From the NCBI GenBank assembly GCA_010015655.1, contig ML976698.1, positions 515,885 through 579,884 on the forward strand: DNA of 64,000 nt, read 5' to 3'. The DNA is from Bimuria novae-zelandiae CBS 107.79 (taxonomy: Eukaryota; Ascomycota; Dothideomycetes; Pleosporales; Didymosphaeriaceae). Of the stretch, positions 10,161 to 21,723 are shown piece after piece. The notes below the pieces were generated by a model that saw nothing but the letters and a program-made list of their open reading frames with translations, was not told the DNA's origin and searched no databases. The first letter of the stretch is position 1. Each line of letters opens with the position of its first letter. The translations under genes and the position numbers were made by a program.

Positions 10161-10675
10161 ATCCTCCTCCTCCTTTATTACCTTATTATTGTTAAGTACT
10201 AAATTCGTAGTTAAGACTACTTATTATAAGCTTAGATGTGGCTATTAGGGTTGCAGCTGCACGGGTAGGCTTATAGTAAGCCTAGAGCTGCTAGAATCTT
10301 GCTTACGCGGTGCTTAGTTGCGTGGGTTTCTCTTACTAGAAGCGCTTGCCGTAGGTTTTATAGCGTAGGTAGAGTGCCGTGGCAGCAAAATAGACAGGAA
10401 TTTTAAAAAGTTTATTAAGGTAATTGCTGTATCGGCGCAGGTCACTCAAAGGATCGATGTTAGCGTATCTCCTAGCAGAGGCATGTGGGAGTGCGTGTAT
10501 AAGAATGTAGCCTCGAATGAATTAAGTGCCTATAGGCCTAGTACGAAAGGATACAGAAAAGGTACTAAACTACAAAGGCCCCAAGCTCCTCTAAATACAC
10601 CTCTTCCCAGATGGCTAGCTAGCACATAACTGCCATAGGTTGACCGTCGGTCTGATGGATCCGAAATAGGTCCGA

Positions 10676-10685
10676 NNNNNNNNNN
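10676..10685. other. Assembly gap (10 N)
   Basis: Ten undetermined bases. The roughly 190 nt around them (10550-10740) are much less AT-rich than the rest of the element, so the join may not be faithful. Confidence 0.95.
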
Positions 10686-11325
10686 GCCAAGGGTTCTCGT
10701 GTCGACGAGCGATTGTTCCTGTTACAATTGCTTACTTTACGCCTCACGGCGCGTAGGTTAATAAGTAAGTAATTTTTAGGCGCTTTAAATAGCTTATTAT
10801 TAACGCTTTTATACGTATAAAGGCGACTATCTAGTTTTAAAATTAAAAATTTAAGAACTAAAATAACTTTATATAACACGCTATAGGTGCTAGCTTTATT
10901 ATAGTTTTATAGATAATTAGTTATAGACTTAAGAGGTCAAAGTGCTATAATATACTTAGTAATTACTACTTAGTCTATAGCTATAAGTTTGTTTAATTAT
11001 ATTTATTATAGCGCGTTAAGTGGCTTCTTATTATGGCTTTTAGCGTAATTATTCGTATCTTTTATCTCCTTAATATAGTATAAGGTATATAAATTAATAG
11101 CTTATTAAAACCTAGCTCTATACTTTAAGTAGTTATAATAGCTATTCTAGCGCGTAATAATAGGCTTAATTAGCTTATAAAGACCGTCTATAGTATTAAT
11201 AAGTATCTTATTAACTCTAGTGCGCTAGTAATCTACAAAATACTTTGTTACTTTAGTATATTAATATAGTTAATAATATTAAGAAATACGCTAAGTGGAC
11301 TATTTCTTTATTACTCCTTTATATA

Positions 11326-11330
11326 AAACT
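11326..11330. repeat. Left target duplication AAACT of outer Copia
   Basis: AAACT precedes the left LTR and recurs at 21719-21723 after the right LTR. A 5-bp duplication is typical of LTR retrotransposons. Confidence 0.85.
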
Positions 11331-11591
11331 TGTCAAATTTAATGAGTGTTCTGTTCACTTGATGAAGTTGCACATGTCTGAGATGGAAGATATGTGTATT
11401 GTCTATAGCTCTGTGTGCCGCCTATAGCTAATGGGTAATTAGCTAGGCTCTCTATTTAGTAAGCCGTTTTAGTCACCTTACCTAGCTGTTTGATAGGTAT
11501 TTAGTTAACTATCTACTATTACCTATATTAGCCTCTAACTAATTATTAGTCTAATTATTAGTCTAGGTCTAAAAGGCCTACTAATCTAATA
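11331..11591 (-). repeat. Outer Copia 3' LTR
   Basis: 261 bp, 3' LTR in the minus orientation. It differs from the other LTR at many sites, mostly C/T and G/A, as expected from RIP acting on both copies. Confidence 0.88.
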
Positions 11592-12079
11592 TACTTTCTT
11601 AGCTTAGAGCGTTTGCGCTGCCTAAGCTAGAAATATTTAATAGCTATTTAGTTCTTCTTTTAGATTGTTTCTAGCTAGTATGTGCTTAGTCTAATAGTAT
11701 ATTAGGATCTATATCTAGAGCTTCTATTCTTCTTATAATCCTATTTAGGTCTCCTTCCTCTACGCTTATGCGATTCTTCACATCTACTAGTCTAAGTTAC
11801 TTAAGGAACTAGGGTATTTAATTAGTAGGTAAGGTCTTTATTAAGCTATTTGCTAGCATCTTGCTTAACTAAACGTATACTATTTCAATAAACTTCTACT
11901 GTGCCTCTTGCCAGATCTAATAATTATATATATTAATATAATAGAGCTTAGTCGTTAACTAGGAGATTTCCTTAGTAATTAGCCTAATTATCAAGGTGTT
12001 ATCGTATTAAATTATAATCGTAGACTTAACTAGGGTTAATCTAAGCTTACTAATAAGTATTTAGATAAATATTACTCCT

Positions 12080-12250
12080 TTAGCTGCTTAAGAAAGTGCT
12101 AGCAGTTCTGCCTTTATAGTAAATATTATTATAGTGTCTTATTTATTTACGCGCCACGCAATTAGGCCTTTAAATAGCTTAATAATATATCCCTAGGAGC
12201 TCTTGCGGTCTAATATATTATTAGTAAAAGATATATTACTTACTACTACT
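12080..12250 (-). pseudogene. Outer Copia RNase H fragment
   Basis: The minus-strand reading contains DRKSS, GYIIKLFKGLIAWRVNK and a following A-E-L-LALS, matching the Copia RNase H pattern (D.KSTSGY..F..G..SW.S.KQ..V..STTEAEY.A). Several stops interrupt it. Confidence 0.7.
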
Positions 12251-12599
12251 AAGTTATCTTCTTTACTAAAGGATAGTCTTAGCTTTTAGGTTACTTAAAA
12301 ATATAATAGTACTCTATTAGCTACTTGCTAATAAGCTAGACTAGGATTTATAAAAAAGCGGGCGAGTTAAGATACAGGAAATACAACGTTAGGACGTGTA
12401 TTTATAGCGGTAAATAGTAGTAAGCTAACTTTCTATTAATATAGGTTAATTTCTATGTATATTGCAAGTCCCTCTTATAGCTCTAGCTCTACTCTTACTA
12501 TTAGTGTTTCGTGGCGAATATCTTGTCTAATAGCTAATTAAGTAATCTTTTTAAGATATATAGCTTATAATAATTAGATCTTGTATTAGGCTTAGTCCT

Positions 12600-13050
12600 A
12601 TTGAATTTTAATGCTAAGGAACTATTATAGGTCCTTCCCTTTTATAAAGCTATATTAGTTTTTTAACTTTTAGGCTACCTTCTCTGCTGCTCGCTTATTC
12701 CTTTTATAGTAGGTAATTATAATATTGTCGACGTAGAAAAATACGAAGACTCTATTTTAGATTATATAGTAGGGTTTATATAGAACAGGGGAGAATCCGC
12801 GCTCTTTTAGGTAGGTTATAAAGTGTCTCTACTATAGTAGTGGTAAGATTTGTAGGCCGTACAGCGCTTTCTTTAGCTAAAGTACAGTCGTCTTCTTTTT
12901 ATAGCCTCGTGGCATGTGCATGTAGACGGGCCTATCTATATCCGCGTGGACGAAGGCGTTTATTACGTTATACTACTTAAGCTCTAGGTTAAACTAAGCT
13001 ATAATTAATATAAGTATCTTAAATAATCTTCCTGCAAGTATTACTGCGCA
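12600..13050 (-). pseudogene. Outer Copia reverse transcriptase fragment
   Basis: Diagnostic readings on the minus strand are AFVHADIDRPVYMHMPRGY near 12.9 kb, LKKALYGLQ downstream, and FVFFYVDNI near 12.74 kb, where the catalytic YVDD has become YVDN (a G-to-A change). In-frame stops are frequent. Confidence 0.8.
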
Positions 13051-14847
13051 AGTATCTTATATAGTAATATTTTTTTTACAAATTACCTTATATAACTAAT
13101 TGCGCTTTATACTTCTAGAATTAATAGTGCTTATTAAACTTATAGGTGTATACCTATATTAAGTTAAGGATCTAATGTTCGCTTAACTTAGCTTCTTATG
13201 CTAGAAGCTTAGTTTAAGACTTTATCTAATAGTAGCTCTAGAGATAATCTCTCTCTATTAATTTAAATAGCTTATATATTAGATAGCTTATTTAAAGGCT
13301 ATTTAGTAAGGGTGCTAAAGGTAGCTTACTATAAGAAGGTATTTAGCCTTTACGTAGTATTCTTTCGAGCTTTACTTTATTTAGTTATTTTTTATTAAGC
13401 TATTAAACGTTGCCTATTTTAGTGCTAATTATAAAGGCTATAGCCTATAGATCCTTTAATAAACTATTATTAATTTAGAGGTCCTACTTATTCCCTCGTA
13501 GGTACTTCTAAGTAATATTAAAGCTATATAGTTAACTAAAACTATCCCGATCGTAAGAGCCATGCGATTAGTAGTTAGCTAACTATCTAACTAGTTTATA
13601 TAAGAGGGCTTGCTTATCTACTTATATTTTACTAGCATAAGACAAGGGTAGACTTTCCTCTTATTTTTCTTTAGCGCTAGGTAAGTGACGGCTACGCTAC
13701 TCGTTCTTATTAGAGCTTAGTAAATTTACTATTAGCGCGACTAGTAGTAGTATTTATAGAGGTATAAGGTATGCTACTACCTTCCTACCTTCTTAATTAT
13801 ACTCTTGCTAGGCTATCCTAGATTGTTTAGGATTTAGGGCTTTTTAGTCAGGGTTTAGCTCGTCCTTATAGAACGATTAAGTCTCCTCTTAATAAGGATC
13901 TAGAGCTAGTAGTTTAATTATCTTAATCTATACTACTATCTTTTCTATAGTACTATATATAAGATTATCTATTATCTCGCGCTTTTTTCTACTAAATATA
14001 GATTTTTTATTAAAGACGACGTCGCGAGTGCTAATTACCTTGTCTATAGATAGTATCTATACCCTAAAGATATTAGTAGATTAATATCTTACTAGGTATC
14101 TTATCTATGCTTTAGTATTAAATCTTTATAAATAACTTTTATTTTGCTTTATATTATCCGTTATTACAAACGCCTTATAGCCATACGCCTATAGGTGTAA
14201 TAGGTGAGGCTTACGCGGTAATGTAACGATTCCACGTTAGAACACTATAGCGGTGAAGAAAACTTCGTATAGGGATTTCCAGCGATTCGAGTATTTTAGT
14301 ATTTGGTTATATAGATATACCGAGGCTCGTGAGACCTCAGGCTATAGGTTCTATAGTAAATTAGCATCTAGGCGCATCGCGTAGCCTTTCTCTTTTACTA
14401 TACCCCTTAAGCGTTCTGCTCCGCTATTTTAGGCTTAAGTATTAAGTATAGAAGATTTAACGCGTATACCCTTCTTTTTAATCTATCTTTTAGTTTCTAG
14501 CTTAACTAAGAATATCTTATTATTAGTTTTAATAATTTTAATTTTAATGTAGTATTAGTTCTTTATAAATAAGGTAAACGTGTTAAGGGTTCTAATAATA
14601 GATTAGGCTAGTTAGTTATTAGTAAAGTAAAAATCCTATATAAATCCTAAGGCTTAGTTAATAATTAATATTTAGCTTTTCTTATTTATAACGCTTTCCT
14701 TTTTATAATTATAGAAGTTAATAGTAACGCGCTCTTTAATACCTTTAATAATAGTTTAAGGCGTCTAACTTATTAGTCTTTTAGACTTTAAAACTCTATA
14801 AGCGTTATACTTTACTATAGGTATGCTAATAATCTTTACCCCCTTAG

Positions 14848-14852
14848 AGTGC
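14848..14852. repeat. Left target duplication AGTGC of inner Copia
   Basis: AGTGC precedes the left LTR and recurs at 19496-19500. This shows the inner element inserted into the outer one. Confidence 0.9.
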
Positions 14853-15032
14853 TGTAAGCAGGTGGGTGGTATGTGTGAAGGTAGTATATTGTGTGTGTAA
14901 TTGTCTGAGTTGCTCTGTGTGTTGTTCTGTGTTGTGTTGTGTGTACATGGAGTGATCAGAGGCTCGTATATAGAGATAGAGCTGACTCATGAGACTAGTG
15001 TCGTCATGTGACATATTTCTGGGCTGCTTACA
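14853..15032 (-). repeat. Inner Copia 3' LTR
   Basis: 180 bp, TGTAAGCAG...CTGCTTACA, whose ends are 9-bp inverted repeats. It is identical to 19316-19495 except one T/C difference near 15017. Confidence 0.93.
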
Positions 15033-15789
15033 CACCCCCTTCAGGTTCGAACGCATGTTTGAAGCTGATGTTGGCTATAGATCCCCCTCTACCTTTGTAG
15101 GGTAGCTGCATTTTGGGGTCGAGAACCTAGCTTTTGTGCCAGTCTCAGTATTGGTGCAGTCCCAGGTGGGTAGCCGTCCGCCGTCGCAGTGTAGGTGGAT
15201 CTCGCTCTATACTACAGGCGTCCCTAGTAGTAGGACGTCTCCCAGAGCTAGTACTGAGATCCTGATTGCTTCGCGTTCTGTGCTGAGGTTGATGAGCCTT
15301 GTAGGTGGAGCTTGATACATGATGCGAGCATGTTTGCTCTGTGTATGAAGTGGAATACAGCATGAATCTGAGTACAGGATAGGGGTACAGCGTAGAGCTG
15401 TGTATATGATAGAGCTGAGTAAAGTATAGTCTCGTTAAACCTGTAAAAACCACATGGGAAAAACCAGGAAGAGTACTATACTGTAGGGAAGCTCATTAAG
15501 AAGGAAAAGGTTGAAAATGAAGAAGAGAGACCCAGTTTTCGTGCTTCTGTCTGGGCAGTAGCTTGGTGAGGCCGTCAGCTAGTTGACAGGTTGTTTAGAT
15601 GTATAAGAGGTTGATATTGTTAGATTAAGCTTCTTGTCGAAGCCAGTAATGATGGATATCGACGTGCCGTATAGTAGTCTTAAGACGAGGCGTAGTAGAG
15701 GTGAGAAGTCGAATAGTCTGCTGATTGTTATAGTATAGAAGACGTTCATGATCTGGATTGAAGCCGATTTGTTCGAAGACTCTCCACTA

Positions 15790-16059
15790 CTAGATTAGTT
15801 CAGCGCCTGTAGACGATGCGGCGACTAGCTCTGCTTCTGTCGTTGACTTTGTAACACAGCGTTGGAGTGTTGCTTTGTATTTCGTGAGGTATCCTTGATT
15901 ATCAAGCTTGAACTTAAAGACCCACATCAACGGGAGAACTTCTTGGTCTTGCAGATTTAACTCCTGCCAAGTAATCCTCTCGTACGTGCCTTTTCGTTTC
16001 ACGTTGTTGATTTCTTGTTGCATCGCTTGGAGAAAGCCTTCCTTGTGTGGAGATGGCAT
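15790..16059 (-). pseudogene. Inner Copia RT/RNase H deletion fusion
   Basis: The 89-codon frame begins in the reverse transcriptase start (FLQAMQQEINNVKRKGTYER, then LMWVFKFKLDNQGYLTKYKA) and passes straight into the end of RNase H (TKSTTEAELVAASS). The catalytic centre of the polymerase, including YVDD, is missing. An internal deletion has joined the two, in frame. Confidence 0.75.
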
Positions 16060-18987
16060 CCTTATTACATCTTTGTAGAGACGCGGCTCAGGAGGTAGCT
16101 CGGTGTAGTGAAATCGTGTTTTTGATGCTGTAGCTGAGGCTGCTACGTATGCTGACTAGTATGTGTTAATAAAGAAGCTGCTACTCTTCTAAGATAGCTT
16201 TCTAGATCTTGTTGACCCTTTAGGTAGTATGTGAGACTAACGAAGGTTGCTATTAATTAGTTCTCGATTCTGTGCTTGATTCGAGTCTGATGTTTAACGT
16301 TTGCGCTTTCTTAAGGATGTAGGTATTGCAGGTAGGCTAGCTGGCGTGGTTAATAATAAGCGCTACGAGTTATTATAAAGTAAGTTCTATGAACTGCTGT
16401 AAACCTTAGTAGTCTCTGTTTGACTTAGTGTTAGAAGCTACAGATTATAACTTCTAGTTTAACGTAAAATTGTTGTTTCTCTTTGCGTTGGTTAGTTTTG
16501 TTCTATAGATATAGTAGTCTGGCTATACTGATCTAGATCTGCCGTGTGCTCGTCTTTGGATGTGTCTTCTATAGAGCTGTCTTGGCTACGCAATGTAGGT
16601 AGTTGATACTCGTGGGCGAATTACTCTAGCTTAGAGCCTTATAGTAGAGGATCTGTTTTATCGTATAGTTGATAGAAGAGGACTTCTCTAAAGGTGACGT
16701 CTCTTACACGAATTACTTTGCCTCTATTTGCTTGACTTCTCGCTTTAGGCATCTAGATTTAGTAGATATTTAATAAGTCGTACCTAACTAGATATCCTAC
16801 TAGAGCTTAAGGACTAAGCTTGTCTATTCGTGGTATTTATTTGCGCAGTGCGTATGCTTGGCAGCTATAAATACGTAGATAAGCAATTAATAGCTTCTTA
16901 CTATAGGCAATTTCGAATAGTGTTTTCTAACCTAGTAATCGCGTAGGTGTGTAATTAAGTAGGTATGCTGCTATAGAGTAGATTTCAGAGCCAAGTGCTA
17001 GAGGTAGGTTTAAAGTAATCTTTATTAAGCAACTTCTCTTAATAAGACTCTTGCTAGAGCGCTCTACTAAGCCGTTTTACTCCTTAGTGTGTAGAGCCCT
17101 GATCTGTAGCTTGATGCCTTCTCTCTGACAGTAGTCTCTAGCAGAGTTGTCTGTTAGCCTATATCCTCGCTCGTCGTTAGCGATGAGAAAGGTGACAGTT
17201 GTGTTGAATTCTCGTTTGATAGTTCGATCTAATCGCCTGATGATAGACAGGAGCATGAGCTTGTCCCGTCTAGGTATTGTATAGACAAAATGGAATTTCG
17301 AGAATAGATTAAACCCATGGAAGACGTATCGGTCGCCATTGTAGGCTCTTGCATCGAGCTCAATGAGATCAATAGCAATAGTCTCGAAGGCTCGTGTGGC
17401 TCCAATCTCATGGCTAGTTCGCCGTGAGATGATTTGATGTGCTTTGCTTTGTAGGCATTCTTCGCAGTCGATTGTTTAAGGAGTAGATCTAGTAGATGGC
17501 TATATGCCTATTACATAATTCTATAGTTAATTAATAGCGTTACTACTTAGATGTCCTATTAGTATATGGAGCTGAGACTTGCTGAGTGATCTTGGTCTAG
17601 GCGGTAGAGTAGAGTATTATAGCTAACATTAATAGGTCGCAAAAGCCTGAGTCTGAGCGGATTAAGTAGATAGAGGTTTAGTTCGATGGACTACTAGCTA
17701 GTGTCTACCTAGTTTAGTGAGGGTGGCGATGTCTTCTACTCGTAAGCCTAATAAGTTGGATTGATATAGTGCATTTCTGCCAGAGTCGAAATGGACGTTT
17801 GACGATAATAGCCGGGCTAGAGAGACTAGGCTTGTGAAAAAGCTAGTGATTAAGGCTACACACTTAAGCTTTGTTTTCTTTTGTCCTTAAGGTGTTAATA
17901 GAGATATCTTAACTTCCCCCCATGCCTAGATAGTCATCTCAGTGCCGCCTGCAAGTACGACATCGTCAGGTAATGCAGGAGCTTTCTATTAGAACTCGGT
18001 CGGATTGTTGCAGATATGGATATCCGTAGCAGGATCCAGTGTCCATGAGTAGAGGAGCGGGAAGTTTCGGTGCGCTAGCTAATTGTTAAATGCTAATAAG
18101 TAGATAGCGTAGGCCTTATATAGAAGGTCGCCTACAGATGTATCGCCTGCGTTAATTTCTATTAAATTAGATTCTGCCTCGTGGCTCTTATAATTCCTTC
18201 GCTTTTTATAGCGCTGATTTTTCTCTTAAATCTTATTTAGTATTCTATTTTTATCTTTAGCTTTAAACTCTGTTATCTTCTTAGCTTTTTTAGGGTTTTT
18301 AACGAATCCTCCTTTGCGTAGTGAGGTGTCGATATATGGGCACTGTCCCCAGTAGTGTAGGTCTCCATAGAGACACGATTTTAATAGCTTTAATAGCTTA
18401 TCCTGTCGAGGTCTCTTTCTGCTGTTTTGTTTGTATGGAGACTCCTCTTAATTTAATGTAGCTGCAAATGCTCCACTCTATGCGGTTAATTTTGTTATGG
18501 TTATGCAATAGTAGCGTAGGTAACTAGCCAGTAGATTAGGCAATGTTAGCTGTACAGAGTTGTCGTGGGAGCTTGTTTCTGCATTAAATACAGTGATAGC
18601 GATAGTGGCAGCGTAGCCAGGATCGATCTGTTTAATGGCTCGTATAAGATCCTTGTAAGGTCTGTAGCCATGCGTCTCTAGTAGCTAGAGTTATTTGGCC
18701 CTATTGTAGGCAGCAAGGAACGTGCTGCACCATTCTTCGAGGTTCTCTCTACAAGCGTGCAGAACTTTGGCGGCGTTGTAAGCTTTTTAGACCTAATATT
18801 CTCAATCAGCCATTGTAGGACTGTAGAGCTCCTGTAGAGTCTTAAGCTAATCGTAGAGGGACTCTTAGTCCTTAATTTAATATACTAGGTCCTGCGCAAT
18901 CGTGTTAGCTACATACGCTTTAATCTAGCTAATCTTATCTTTAGTTCACCTGTATTCTTTAAGCTCTCTATAGTAAAGACTTATGTC

Positions 18988-19221
18988 TTAATTATACTGC
19001 GCTCGAGCTTCAGGGGTAGGTTCTATTGCCAGTGATCCACCGTCGTTGGCAGCATGGATCTGTGTAGGTTGTAGAGGCTTGCTCAGCGTCGTCGGATGTG
19101 GCAGGTCTGGATTGATATATCCCCATACGTCTCCAGCCTCTGCGAGCCTTTTGACAGTATAGATCCACAGTTCCCAGTTGTGTGGCCCTTGAAGGATGAT
19201 TGACGAGATAGCCTTTGACAT
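18988..19221 (-). pseudogene. Inner Copia gag N-terminal fragment
   Basis: A 77-codon frame starting with ATG: MSKAISSIILQGPHNWELWI, then a gag-like W-x-YI segment. Its place just inside the 5' LTR and the WELWIYTVK pattern fit Copia gag (UBN2-like). It stops well short of a full gag. Confidence 0.65.
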
Positions 19222-19301
19222 GGCGAGATCGCTCTATCGAGTAGGCTCGATCGACAGGTAGGTAGGTAGGGAGTCAATGTATGTGTATGAGGGCGGATTA
19301 G

Positions 19302-19315
19302 GCCGGGCTCATAAC
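19302..19315 (-). promoter_or_regulatory. Inner Copia primer-binding site, half tRNA-iMet
   Basis: The plus strand reads GCCGGGCTCATAAC and abuts the LTR. This matches the 5' half of initiator tRNA-Met ending at position 39 (C32-U33-CAU-A-A-C39). Drosophila copia and yeast Ty5 are known to be primed by such half-tRNAs. Confidence 0.75.
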
Positions 19316-19495
19316 TGTAAGCAGGTGGGTGGTATGTGTGAAGGTAGTATATTGTGTGTGTAATTGTCTGAGTTGCTCTGTGTGTTGTTCTGTGTTGTGT
19401 TGTGTGTACATGGAGTGATCAGAGGCTCGTATATAGAGATAGAGCTGACTCATGAGACTAGTGTCGTCATGTGACATATCTCTGGGCTGCTTACA
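19316..19495 (-). repeat. Inner Copia 5' LTR
   Basis: 180 bp, nearly identical to the 3' LTR. It is followed on the plus strand by the target duplication AGTGC (19496-19500). Confidence 0.93.
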
Positions 19496-19514
19496 AGTGC
19501 TATACTAGATATTT

Positions 19515-19830
19515 AAAAGTTGCAGGACCTAGGTGCCCTAGTCATTTATGCCAGGTCAAAGCTTCAGCTCGTATTCTGGGGCGAGGTCAACGTGCTGTGG
19601 CTGTCGCGAAGCTTCTGCGTACGCCTACCTTGTCGTTATCCTCTAGCACCTATTGGCTATGCTTTTCCTGTAGCACCGCGACTACGCTATTGTCGAGTCG
19701 ACGTAAGAGCGTTGGGTCTGCCTTGGTATCCCACCACATGCCTTGTTGTCGTAGGAGTCTGAATGAGACGAGGTTGCAGAGTAAGTCGGGACAATAGGCT
19801 ATATCTTATAGGTGGAGGTGCCCTATAGAG
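19515..19830 (-). pseudogene. Outer Copia GAG-pre-integrase domain (well preserved)
   Basis: On the minus strand the reading runs DIAYCPDLLCNLVSFRLL, GMWWDTK, SVVAVLQEKH and then LTWHK, a stop, LGHLGP. This is the GAG-pre-integrase domain with the WHxRLGHxG zinc-binding start of integrase. Base composition is near normal here, unlike the rest of the outer element, and only a few stops are present. Confidence 0.78.
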
Positions 19831-21447
19831 CTGCCCCAATTCACTATTATATTGACTGTGCTATATGCTCTAATCTATACTTTTATATTACTTGCTAATA
19901 AGAAATCTCCTTGCGTAGCTAGGCGTATATAGGTAAACCTCTTAATATTGTTGCTAACATGCACTATTGTGCCTAAGTTAAATATATATAATTATTATAG
20001 CGGGTATTATAATTATTCTACTATAAATAATACGCTTATAATTATTAGATTAATTACGCTTATCTCTTAGCTATTAAGTTAGCTATCTAATTTAATTTTA
20101 GTAACTAGAGTATTTAAGTATAATTTTTTAATAGTAGGAGTGCGAAAGCGTAGTTACTTTACTTCTTTAATTTCTTTTTATAGCTTAGAGCTATTCTTAA
20201 TTTAATACTAGGCTATTACTTTAAGGCTCTTTTAGGGCTTTTAGTTTAGTAAAGCTCTCTTTAGTATCGCGTACTAGCATTTACTAAACGCGTAACATTA
20301 GTTATATGCTTTATATATTTTAATAGTCTATTTAATTATATTATTATTACGAGGAGCTTTAGATCGCTTACTTTTAGCTTTACCTTTATTACACGCTAAT
20401 TTATAGTTAAATATAGTATTATTATCCGCGCCCTTGTTGTTAAGGGTTAGTCTACCTACTATAAAGGTAGCTCTTATACACTTATTCTTAAGAGGGTGCT
20501 TTAGCGTGTAGTATTCGCGATAACGCTTTAGTATCTCATTTACGTTAATAGCCAGATCCTTTAGGCTATTTATTAGAAACGTTGTAGTTTAGTTGCTAGT
20601 TAATTTATTAGTAGCTTTTATAAAGTCCTCCTTAACGTAGTAATTATTAAGATATTTAAGTACTTTTAGGGCCTTGCCTTTTGTTACTGCCTAGTTAAAC
20701 TCTTATAGCTAGATATCCTAATAGGTAATTAACCTTATAAGTTTAAGGGTGGCGATATATTACTTTCTTCCTCTAATTATCTTGTCTTCTTTATTAACGC
20801 CTACTATAGCGGCTAGATTAATAAGCTAGGTCTTTAGTAAAGCCTTAAGCTTATAGTAGTTATATAATAGGTGTACTTAGACTATATCCTGTATATATTT
20901 ATTAACTTAAGCTAGCTAATTACTTTTAATTTAATATTCCTGCTTCTTAACTTTGTAGTTCTTAAGAAATTTTTTATAGAAGTCGAGGTCTACGGCGTAG
21001 GTTATTTTAATAACTAATACTAAATTAGTTAGGTATATTAGCGTATATAGTGGTAGTCTCGCTTTATTATTGTGTTAGTTCTAATAGTTTATTGTGTATT
21101 AATTAATAGCTACTTATAAGACCTAGTAGTTCGCTACTAGAGGCATCTCTAAGGTAATTAGTTTAATAAGTAGCTATACTACTTATTTTAGGTTAATTAC
21201 TAGCTATACTTTTAGTGCGACACAGCGTCTTTTAAGTTATTATAACTATTTTATATAATTAGTACTATTTATAAGAATTATAGTTAGATCGCGATGCGTT
21301 AGTATCGCCATTTTACTAATTCTTAATTAGTTTTTAATAGTTTTATATAACGTAGCTTAATTCGCGGCTAATTTGCGTTACTAGTATTAATTTAGTCCCC
21401 TTTAATTATCTTTTAACTAATTTAGGTGCTCAAGGCAAGGGTAGTAA

Positions 21448-21457
21448 GACTCTTAAT
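21448..21457 (-). promoter_or_regulatory. Outer Copia primer-binding site, probable half tRNA-Lys(CUU)
   Basis: The plus strand reads GACTCTTAAT and abuts the LTR at 21458. This matches the anticodon stem-loop of tRNA-Lys(CUU) up to position 39 (C-U-CUU-A-A-U39). The identity is inferred from ten bases only. Confidence 0.55.
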
Positions 21458-21718
21458 TATTAAATTTAATAAGTATTTTATTTACTTAATAAAGTTACAC
21501 ATGTCTAAAATAGAAGATGTGTATATTATCTATAGCTCTATGTGCCGCCTACAGCTGATAGGTAATTGGCTAGGCTCTCTGTTTAGTAAGCCGTTTCAGC
21601 CACCTTACCTAGCTATCTAATAGGTATTTGGTCAACTATCTACTGTCACCTATATCGGCCTCCGACTAATCATTAGTCTAATCGTCAGTCCAGGTCCAGG
21701 AGGCCTGCTAATCTGACA
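21458..21718 (-). repeat. Outer Copia 5' LTR
   Basis: 261 bp. The start is mutated from TGTCAAATTT to TATTAAATTT, while the end keeps TGACA. The target duplication AAACT follows at 21719-21723. Confidence 0.88.
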
Positions 21719-21723
21719 AAACT

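Larger units (their letters stand above)
14853..19495 (-). mobile_element. Inner Copia LTR retrotransposon, internally deleted
   Basis: A 4,643-bp element with 180-bp LTRs that differ at one position only, so it is the youngest insertion. On the minus strand a gag fragment (18988-19221), a zinc-knuckle-like region near 18.35 kb, integrase remnants (about 16.9-17.45 kb, including an LVERS motif after an in-frame stop) and a shortened reverse transcriptase/RNase H frame (15790-16059) can be seen. A polypurine tract (GAAGGGGGTG, minus strand) abuts the 3' LTR and a half-tRNA primer site abuts the 5' LTR. Terminal parts keep normal composition while the middle is AT-rich with stops. Confidence 0.9.
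11331..21718 (-). mobile_element. Outer Copia LTR retrotransposon, RIP-mutated
   Basis: LTRs of 261 bp at 11331-11591 and 21458-21718 start TGTCA and end TGACA (both blurred by transitions in one copy). Without the nested element (14848-19495) it is about 5.7 kb, a full-length Copia size. Order on the minus strand is gag (20-21.4 kb, heavily decayed), GAG-pre-integrase (19.5-19.83 kb), integrase (below 14.85 kb), reverse transcriptase (12.6-13.05 kb) and RNase H (12.08-12.25 kb), the Copia order. Dense TAG/TAA stops make it inactive. It sits inside the hAT transposase. Confidence 0.9.

Noticed and set aside
15033..15060. GGTTCGAAC next to the inner Copia LTR as a tRNA B box
   Set aside because: No A box, no acceptor stem and no cloverleaf; the position is explained by the polypurine tract and internal Copia sequence.
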